Assembly (NCBI GenBank): GCA_964036295.1
Contig: OZ038467.1
Location: forward strand, 18,635,670-18,699,669
From: Plumapathes pennacea
Taxonomy: Eukaryota; Cnidaria; Anthozoa; Antipatharia; Myriopathidae
Direction: 5' to 3'
DNA length: 64,000 nt
In this document: in pieces, positions 56,795 through 64,000 of the stretch
How positions within the stretch are numbered: position 1 is the stretch's first letter
Layout: every line of letters begins with the position of its first letter
The notes under the pieces: generated by a model
Told to the model about the DNA's origin: nothing
What the model saw: the letters and a program-made list of their open reading frames with translations, nothing else
The model's database searches: none
Position numbers and translations under genes: made by a program

Positions 56795-56963
56795 GGCACT
56801 GGGACGAGTTTTATCAGTGCACGAGAAATCGGCGCGAACATACGGGTTCTTTCCCAGGCCTGGTCAACAAGCTCGCGTTCGTGTGCACGTGAATCAGTGT
56901 GGTGAAACTTGGGTCGTTGCTGTCACAGTTATTAGAGAATATGTACGATTTATAAAGGTAAGT
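56795..56963 (+). promoter_or_regulatory. Unit 8 conserved 5' segment with splice donor
   Basis: Putative first exon ending TTATAAAG|GTAAGTAAG (GT at 56958-56959). Very similar to unit 4 both up- and downstream. Confidence 0.45.
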
Positions 56964-57171
56964 AAGTGAGATATATCTGTCAAACAAGAGCCTGTATTAT
57001 AAGACAGACTTAGACAGTTCGAGACGTCAGTTATTTCGTCCCAGTGTCAACATTCAAAAGATGCAACGGCTGGCACAGGTTTTGAAAGCTTGTACGTGTT
57101 CAGTATAGTTATGTTCTTTCTCCGTCGGTTATTCTTGCACTGTTTGGCGTTTTATTCTAAAGTAGTGTGGG

Positions 57172-57245
57172 ATCAAGTAATTTGTGCGCCACCCCAGACG
57201 TTTTGGTGGCGTTAAAGTTACCACATGGTAAACTTATATGCCACC
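57172..57245. repeat. Alternating hairpin block GTAACTT/CGCCACC, unit 8
   Basis: Same three-part alternating inverted motif as at 21721-21790, followed by a longer T-run (57250-57280). Small changes are present (AGTAATTTG for AGTAACTTG). Confidence 0.75.
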
Positions 57246-57248
57246 CAC

Positions 57249-57279
<31 letters not shown>

Positions 57280-57542
57280 TAGTTTTCATTGAAGAGATGA
57301 AAGTGTGTGAAGATGCAGTAAACACTGCATAAAAGTACGACTATCTAATTGCAGTGTACACAAGAAATTTAAAACTTTATCAATGCCACCAATCTGTCAA
57401 ATTGCATGAAAACTAGCTAAGCAGGCTGACTATGTTTCCTGGACATGCAATTTTATATGGGAGGTTTTATTGTGACATAATTCCGTTCTTCCGAATCGGC
57501 TGGCTGTCAAAATGTTCAAGTCGCCTGTGTATTTGCACTTAA

Positions 57543-57738
57543 GCCTTTTACTCCCAAGAGTGATCAACTTCAATTTTCTCCTTCAGTTTCTCACTAGAAA
57601 TATAAATTATAGTAAGAACTTGGCTTTTGATAGCTTGCTCAGATAGTAGCTGATTGAACTATGAATTCTCATTACACCACTTGTATTTTCTTCTTAAAAG
57701 TTGGGAGAATCTAAATTTTGAGCTTGAGAGTGATAGGG
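57543..57738. mobile_element. TTAA-type MITE, unit 8 copy
   Basis: Flanked by TTAA (57539-57542) and CTAA (57739-57742); ends as in unit 4. Confidence 0.65.
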
Positions 57739-57875
57739 CTAAATGATGGGTGGTTGATTGTTAAAAGTTGTATCAAAAACAAACATTTTTGTGGTAAAAT
57801 AGAGAACGTGGAAAACGAATAGCAGTTTTGGATGTGGGCACAGAAATATGAATGCACAAGGAAGAGAAGACACAA

Positions 57876-58753
57876 TGTTATGATTGTCACGTGATTATAA
57901 ATAGGTTTACAGTTTCAGTTTGTTTCTTGTCACGCAACCAAGCTCAGATTCATTTTGTATTGCATCATCAATTAATTCTTTGTCCCTTTGATTAGTGTAA
58001 AGATTCTATTCTCCTTTGTTTTAGTTGGAGACACTAAGGAAATGCCTGATACTTTATGGGTTCTGTAATCAATAGATCTTTATTTTGTCTTCCGATATCT
58101 GCACGTACCGTTGTATCATTTAGTTAGTTGTAGTCTGGACTCCGTAGTAAGCAGATCGTTTATTATCAAGTTACCCTTGCTCAGAGGTTTTACTGCGTGG
58201 GTTAGATATGTAAGTACCCTTGCTTGCTTTCTTACCGTTTTTATTGTAGTTTGGTAATCAGCGCCTTTTAAGTGATTTAGCTATCGTTTTGATACCCTTT
58301 TTGTATGGCTATCACACCGAGTCACGAACTTTGTTATTAGTTATTCAAGTACCTTGTTTACTTGGAATTTAGTATCGCTTTTGCCTTATATTGTTATTAC
58401 CTTTTACATGCTAATTATGCTCAGTTTATCCTTTGTTACTTCATTGCGTGATACCACATGTTTTTATATCACGTTGTTAGCGTTACATGATTACATTGCT
58501 TTGAATGGATCGCTTGTCTTAGCCTAACTAGTTTTCCTATTTGTAGTAGTAGTAGTTTTATTAGTTATACGTTGTAATCCTTACTTTCAGTTTACGAGAA
58601 GTACGAATCCGAATCATTGTGTTGGCACGGAATAAACCCCATTTGAGCCTTCCATCGCCTTCACTCGTTCATCTTTCGCTTCTTATGTAAATTATCCCCG
58701 CGTCAGCCACGACAAATCCTGATTACTCTCGATAGTCGTCTGCTGCCGTTACA
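57876..58753 (+). mobile_element. Solo LTR (878 bp) with 5-bp target duplication
   Basis: Starts TGTTATGATTG and ends CTGCCGTTACA, bounded by TG...CA, with CACAA duplicated at 57871-57875 and 58754-58758. Unit 4 reads GACACAATTTCAC uninterrupted at this point (22393-22405). Inside are TATAAATAG at 57896-57904 and AATAAA at 58631-58636, as expected for an LTR promoter and poly(A) signal. No internal retrotransposon genes remain. Ty3-like by ends; clade unproven. Confidence 0.85.
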
Positions 58754-59653
58754 CACAATTTCACAGATCTCGCAAAAAAGCCTTTAATGGCTGCAAGTGG
58801 TGAGAAGGTGAGACTCAGTTACCAGAAAAATATAGGTTCCCAGAGATGAATTAAAGGTGCTCTAGGATGCAGTAATCACTGCACAGAAGTAAAACTATCC
58901 AATTGTCATCGATGGTTTTTGAAAACAAGTCACCTCACAGCGTACAAAGCAAATTAAATCTTTACCACCACTGTAAATTAAGTAAGTTTGATGGCCAGCA
59001 GAAGTGTACATGCTGTACTTAACGTCAGGAAAAGATTCCATAAAAACTCCCAAAAACATTGACAAGTCATGACAAGTATCGTTTGGGGAAAATAGAAGGA
59101 TATGAAAAGGCACTGTGCAAGTCACAAATTAAATCAGTTTGAAGCCCAGAGGAAATGTACCTGCTATTTTATGACGTCCAAAAAAAGCCTCCCACAGCTC
59201 TACATGTAAGAATGTGTTATCCGATAATGAAGATAACATACAAGTATCTCATAACATGGACAGTGGCCATTTGCAAGTGTAGTACTGTACACATACCGTT
59301 GAAACTTATGAAGTTGATACACTAATATGCAGTGGAGCTAGATGACCCCTCCCCTAGATTTTTGAAATGGTATATAAAATGGATAGACAAATATGCAGTC
59401 AAGCTTCTCTTAGTTTGATTTAACTTTTGTTGTAGTGGTAATATGTGGTGACTTGAAAGTGCATTTGTCGTTTTACTAAAAATACCGCCATGTCCATGTA
59501 TATCAACATAAACTTAGATTTAGATTTAGGTGGAGGGGTGGTCTAACCCCACTTTGTATGCACACATCCATTTGAAGATAGAATAAGGAGGGGGGAGAGT
59601 ATCTTCATGTCCATCATATCCACCACTTTTGCAAAGAAGAGAGTGGACTAACC

Positions 59654-60748
59654 ATGAACCAACTTGTACACACAGGAGAAAAAACCCAGAAGAGAGATCA
59701 TTGTGGTAGAAGGTTAGCACAGAAGGTGAACCTGGCCCCGTACCAACTTTTATATACTGTACTGGAGAAAATCTTCACAAGTGTGATAAATGTGGTAAAG
59801 CTATTGCATATAAGAGGAACATGGCCAAACATCAACTTGTATGTACAAGAGAGAAGCCCCACAAGTGTGCTAAATGCAGTAAAGCTTTTACATGGAAGAG
59901 TAGGCTGGCCACGCACCAACTTTTACATACAGGAGAAAAACCCCACAAGTGTGATAAATGTGGTAAAGCTTTTACAGACAAGAGTAACCTGGCCATGCAC
60001 CAACTTGTACATACAGGAGAAAAACCCCACAAGTGTGACAAATGTGGTCAAGCTTTTACACAGAAGAGTAGCCTGGCCACACACCAACTTGTACATACAG
60101 GAGAGAAGCCCCACAAGTGTGAAAAATGCGGTAAAGCTTTTACAAACAAGAGTAACCTGGCCAAGCACCAACTTGTACATACAGGAGAAAAACCCCACAA
60201 GTGTGCTAAATGTGGTAAAGCTTTTACAGACAAGAGTAACCTGGCCATGCACCAACTTGTACATACAGGAGAAAAACCCCACAAATGTGACAAGTGCTGT
60301 AAAGCTTTTGCATGGAAGAGTGACCTGGCCGTGCACCAACTTGTGCATACAGGAGAAAAACCGCACAAGTGTGACAAATGTGGTAAAGATTTTACACAGA
60401 AGAGTAACCTGGCCAGGCACCAATTTGTACATACAGGAGAAAAACCCCACAAGTGTGATAAATGTGGTAAAGCTTTTACAGAGAAGAGAAACCTGGCCAT
60501 GCACCAACTTGTGCATACAGGAGAAAAACCCCACAAGTGTGATAAATGTGGTAAAGCTTTTACAGAGAAGAGAAACCTGGCCATGCACCAACTTGTGCAT
60601 ACAGGAGAAAAACCCCACAAGTGTGATAAATGTGGTAAAGCTTTTACAGAGAAGAGAAACCTGGCCATGCACCAACTTGTGCATACAGGAGAAAAACCCC
60701 ACAAGTGTGACAAATGTGCTAAAGCTTTTGCACAGAAGAGTAGCCTAG
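59654..60748 (+). other. 364-codon overlapping frame from the conserved upstream ATG, unit 8
   Basis: As in unit 4, the ATG at 59654 reads a decayed finger and then the +1 frame of the array, open for 364 codons with a 28-residue YIQEKNPTSVTNVVKLL-type repeat. It overlaps the finger frame from 59821 on. Openness is expected from the repeat structure; use is untested. Confidence 0.35.
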
Positions 60749-61827
60749 CCATGCACCAACTTGTACATACAGGAGAAAAACCCCACAAATGTGACAAGTG
60801 CTGTAAAGCTTTTGCATGGAAGAGTGTCCTGGCCGTGCACCAACTTGTGCATACAGGAGAAAAACCCCACAAGTGTGACAAATGTGGTAAAGATTTTACA
60901 CAGAAGAGTAACCTGGCCAGGCACCAACTTGTGCATACAGGAGAAAAACCCCACAAGTGTGATAAATGTGGTAAAGCTTTTACAGAGAAGAGAAACCTGG
61001 CCATGCACCAACTTGTACATACAGGAGAAAAACCCCACAAGTGTGATAAATGTGGTAAAGCTTTTACAGAGAAGAGAAACCTGGCCATGCACCAACTTGT
61101 GCATACAGGAGAAAAACCCCACAAGTGTGATAAATGTGGTAAAGCTTTTACAAACAAGAGTAACCTGGTCACACACCAACTTGTACATACAGGAGAGAAG
61201 CCCCACAAGTGTAATAAATGTGGTAAAGCTTTTGCGCATAAGAGTAACCTGGCCAAACATCGACTTGTACATACAGCTGAGAAGCCCCATAAGTGTGACA
61301 AATGTGGTAAAGCTTTTACATACAAAGGTAGCTTGGCCAGGCACCAACTTGTACATACAGGGGAAAAGCCTGACAAGTGTGACAAATGTGCTAAAACTTT
61401 TACACACAAAAGTAGCCTGGCCACACATCAGCCTGTACATACAGGAGAGAAGCCTCACAAGTGTGATAAATGTGATAAAGCTTTTAGAGACAAGAGTAAC
61501 CTGGCCACCCACCAACTTGTACAAACAGGAGAAAAACCCCACAAGTATGACAAATGTGGTAAAGCTTTTACACGGAAATATAGTGTAATGCAGCACCAAT
61601 GTGTAGACACACCTAACAAGAAACTTCAACACAGTGAAGAAAAGTGCTACACATGTGAGATATGCAGTGAAACCTTCACTGTTAAAGACAAACTGTCACA
61701 ACACTTTTTGAAGCACAGAGATGAAGACCTTTACAGGTTTTTTAAGTATGCTTATGAGTGTGATGTGTGTTGTGAATATTTTGCCCTTCAGGAAGACATG
61801 CAGGAGCATGTTCAAAGTCATAACTAA
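59821..61827 (+). CDS. C2H2 zinc-finger protein 8 (largest, 23 fingers)
   Basis: 668 residues: twenty-one fingers from C16 to residue 596, then the C-terminal pair at C612-H632 and C647-H667, ending SHN. Fingers 8, 9, 10, 14 and 15 all carry EKRNLAM and are nearly identical in DNA. The block WKS-LAV, QKSNLAR, EKRNLAM occurs twice (fingers 6-10 and 12-15), showing expansion by internal duplication. Finger 20 ends in Gln instead of His. Finger 21 has Tyr for its first Cys and Asp for its last His. The last fingers match genes 4 and 6. Presumed nuclear DNA-binding protein; an array this long could contact a long site, with only some fingers binding. Confidence 0.85.
   Translation: MAKHQLVCTREKPHKCAKCSKAFTWKSRLATHQLLHTGEKPHKCDKCGKAFTDKSNLAMHQLVHTGEKPHKCDKCGQAFTQKSSLATHQLVHTGEKPHKCEKCGKAFTNKSNLAKHQLVHTGEKPHKCAKCGKAFTDKSNLAMHQLVHTGEKPHKCDKCCKAFAWKSDLAVHQLVHTGEKPHKCDKCGKDFTQKSNLARHQFVHTGEKPHKCDKCGKAFTEKRNLAMHQLVHTGEKPHKCDKCGKAFTEKRNLAMHQLVHTGEKPHKCDKCGKAFTEKRNLAMHQLVHTGEKPHKCDKCAKAFAQKSSLAMHQLVHTGEKPHKCDKCCKAFAWKSVLAVHQLVHTGEKPHKCDKCGKDFTQKSNLARHQLVHTGEKPHKCDKCGKAFTEKRNLAMHQLVHTGEKPHKCDKCGKAFTEKRNLAMHQLVHTGEKPHKCDKCGKAFTNKSNLVTHQLVHTGEKPHKCNKCGKAFAHKSNLAKHRLVHTAEKPHKCDKCGKAFTYKGSLARHQLVHTGEKPDKCDKCAKTFTHKSSLATHQPVHTGEKPHKCDKCDKAFRDKSNLATHQLVQTGEKPHKYDKCGKAFTRKYSVMQHQCVDTPNKKLQHSEEKCYTCEICSETFTVKDKLSQHFLKHRDEDLYRFFKYAYECDVCCEYFALQEDMQEHVQSHN
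60445..60696 (+). repeat. Three near-identical 84-bp finger units
   Basis: Three consecutive 84-bp units, each CACAAGTGTGATAAATGTGG to GGAGAAAAACCC, differ by essentially no base. Two more copies follow at about 60949-61116. Recent tandem amplification or conversion. Confidence 0.85.
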
Positions 61828-62005
61828 AACATAGCAGGGAAAACAGTAAAATGGTAAAACAATTTTTCAGGTTTACTTGTGCATAGCATAAGGCGAGTTT
61901 CATAAAACTTTGAGGCCAGTAGGGCATCACTCTCCCACGTGAATCTTGAATCAGAGACATTTACTCGATAGTAATAATGCCTTTTTTTGTGTTTGGGGTG
62001 TTCTC

Positions 62006-62011
62006 AATAAA
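62006..62011 (+). terminator. Candidate poly(A) signal, zinc-finger gene 8
   Basis: AATAAA in TTCTCAATAAAAATGTAGC, 179 bp after the stop codon, conserved with genes 3, 4 and 5. Confidence 0.5.
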
Positions 62012-62911
62012 AATGTAGCAATTCTGAATATAAAAAGATGCCAAAGCACTGACTCATCTTGTGCTGATGTCCCCGTAGCCTCAGTCTGGTGAAGCTCGCC
62101 CATGCCATCTGCAAGATCAGTCATTTATGAATTTGATGTATGGGCCATATGCTGAAAACATGATTATACAAAATGTAATACCTTTTTGACCTGTTACATG
62201 TATGGCATTTCCCATGGAAATCTTATCAATCTTTGTTGATACAATGACTGCCAAATTAATGTTTTTAAAAATATTATCTACCAGAAAGTTTGTAATTTCT
62301 GTATACATTTTGATATTTCTGAATCTCACAAAGGCTGAGATTATGATGGTAATATGATCACATGTTGAATAAATTTGTGGGTCATGCAACTTTAGCTATA
62401 AAAGGCCTGTTGTAATTGGGTAATAATGATGATCTGTGATTTCGGTTTGAAATAAAGGACGTAGAGTGTTAAATATTTTCTGCACTTTATAGGTTTGGTT
62501 TTAGGATTAATGTTTTCCACATAGTTGTGGAACTTGCTGAAGAGAACATTGTGTTTTTGACATTCCTAGTTACTTTATTGCATGTTTTATTACTGTTATT
62601 TATGATTGGTGTTTATGATGCATCTAGTTTTGCATCTGTTATTTCTGACTTTTGACATGACCTCTCCCTGCAGTCCTAAGAGAATTAATATGAAAACGTG
62701 TGGATTAGATACATTGTAGCTAAGTTGCTAAAATATGGGGGTGGGGCCACATCAAGATTGTTGCATTGAACTGTGGCAGCTATCCTTGAATAAAAGGTTA
62801 TTGATATTTTTCTGAGAAATGTATTATTTTTGCACAAGGCTGAAAGGCCAACCATTGTAACACTGTCGTTCATCAATTACCCATAATGCATTGAAATCTG
62901 AAGGGGTCAGG

Positions 62912-63030
62912 CTTTTTGAGATTCAGAAATATCAAAATGTATACAGAAATTACAAACTTTTACAATGGTTGGCCTTTCAGCCCTATTTGTTTTCAAACAT
63001 GGCCTATCAAAATCACAGATGATCACAATA
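62912..63030 (-). repeat. Inverted mosaic of unit 3'-flank pieces
   Basis: Three adjacent pieces are reverse complements of separate parts of the unit 3' flank: the TTTCTGTATACATTTTGATA part, the GGCTGAAAGGCCAACCATTG part, and the GATAGGCCATGTTTGAAAAC part (compare 43735-43755). They lie just after the direct-orientation flank, so an inversion with deletions marks the border of unit 9. Confidence 0.7.
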
Positions 63031-63270
63031 TGAGGGTTCCGTTACAACTGGAGGTGATGTCTGTCTCAAAACTGGTTTTACCCTAATCAGTTTTGACTTC
63101 TCAAAAAAGTGGGGAACCCCCTCCTCCTCCAGTGCGGTCCCTGTGAAGGGCCCATGCCAGTTGATAGACCTCGCAGACATACAACTATCTGCGTGGTTGA
63201 ATGATTTTGTTGCTGATTACTAAGAAGTTTAAGAGTGATTACAACCACCCGCCTTCCCCCTCCCCTCCCC

Positions 63271-63386
63271 GGGTTCTTTCTCAGGCCTGGTCAACAAGCT
63301 CGCGTTCGCACGTGCATCAGTGTGATGAAAGTTGTGTCGTTGCTGTCACAGTTATCAGAGAATATGTGCGATTTATAAAGGTAAGT
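63271..63386 (+). promoter_or_regulatory. Unit 9 conserved 5' segment with splice donor
   Basis: The ninth copy of the putative first exon, lacking its 5' part, ends TTATAAAG|GTAAGTAAG (GT at 63381-63382). Standard unit DNA, including the TTATCC cluster, follows to the end of the window. A ninth zinc-finger gene is therefore expected beyond it. Confidence 0.45.
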
Positions 63387-64000
63387 AAGTGAGATTTATC
63401 TGCCAAACAAGGACCTGTGTTAGACGTCAGTTATTTCGTCCCAGTGTCAACATTCAAAAGATGCAACGGCTGGCACAGGTTTTGAAAGCTTTATGTGTTC
63501 AGTATATTGATGTTCTTTCTCCGTCGCTAATTCCTGTACTGTTTGTCGTTTTATTCTAGAGTAGTATGTGCTTTATATGTGTCCTCGTGTACCGACCAGA
63601 GTAGATTGTATAAAACCTCCTCTATCCGATCCAGTGAATGAAGTTTATCCGTTGCACAAGTTCGGTTGTTTGAAGCTTGGATACCTCCAGCATAATCCAG
63701 TCGTTATCCAGCGGATACATTTATCCGCGCGGAGAAGATAGTATAACTTTTAATCCTGCGAATAAAAATGTGGATAAAGAAGCATTCGAATTCAATTACA
63801 TTTTCAAACTGGACGGCATGTGACATGTTTTAAATGAGGTATTTTCGTTCTTTCGCATCACCTGGCCGTCAAAAGTTGTGAAGCGTCGGCCAAGAGTTTG
63901 CTTACAAGTGGAAGTTCAAAAATTGTTCCAGAAACTATATTATTTTTTGGAATAATTTGGAAGAAAAAAGACAAGGTAATATGAGGCATGGAAATGCAAA

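Noticed and set aside
60048-61424. A 458-codon minus-strand open frame, and similar antisense frames opposite every finger array (for example 10362-10973, 16138-16833, 41425-42378)
   Set aside because: They are the complement of an 84-bp repeat that is a multiple of three, so one stop-free unit gives a long open frame. The products ([15 protein letters not shown] type) have no independent support.

Overview
This is a eukaryotic, almost certainly animal, genomic window. It is AT-rich and repeat-dense, with no operons and no bacterial gene density. Its only credible host genes are eight tandem, same-strand (+) Cys2-His2 zinc-finger genes. The relics around them (a Helitron replicase piece, a LINE coding a 2A peptide, Cys-rich LINE tails, TTAA-flanked MITEs) fit a marine invertebrate, most likely a cnidarian such as a stony coral. 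That placement is inference.

Layout: the same locus unit is repeated head-to-tail nine times, the ninth cut by the window end. A unit holds a conserved 5' segment ending in a strong splice-donor-like AAAG|GTAAGT, a 1-2.5 kb stretch of AT-rich, MITE-bearing DNA, a single zinc-finger open reading frame, and a conserved 3' flank with AATAAA. The finger frames are at 2931-4013, 10260-11258, 15787-17139, 23378-24622, 28477-29892, 41242-42573, 49326-50849 and 59821-61827. Each codes 9-21 near-identical 28-residue fingers with TGEKPHK linkers, then a fixed C-terminal module of two unlike fingers. Fingers vary mainly at the predicted DNA-contact helix positions. A 5-bp insertion near the start of the finger exon is shared by every copy that keeps this region. 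It puts the upstream ATG out of frame in all of them except the first gene, where an extra A restores the frame.

Between and inside the units lie transposon layers: a nested MITE at 1.2-2.0 kb; a Helitron replicase relic interrupted by a LINE with a 2A motif (5.8-8.3 kb); LINE 3' tails with TTGTC repeats (20.3, 38.1 and 56.1 kb); a coiled-coil-coding repeat, here called family Z (18.8, 31.6, 44.7-47.3 and 54.7 kb); an array of short non-autonomous Helitrons in both orientations (33.5-37.6 kb); a MITE with 18-bp termini (47.8-49.0 kb); a 5'-truncated APE-type LINE (about 51-54.1 kb); and a solo LTR with a 5-bp target duplication (57.9-58.8 kb). About 7.4 kb at 12.6-20.0 kb was recently duplicated at 25.3-33.4 kb.

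The picture is a fast-evolving cluster of presumed DNA-binding zinc-finger genes expanding by unequal exchange in a transposon-rich locus, comparable in outline to the zinc-finger clusters of vertebrates. No KRAB, SCAN, BTB or other N-terminal effector domain is visible.
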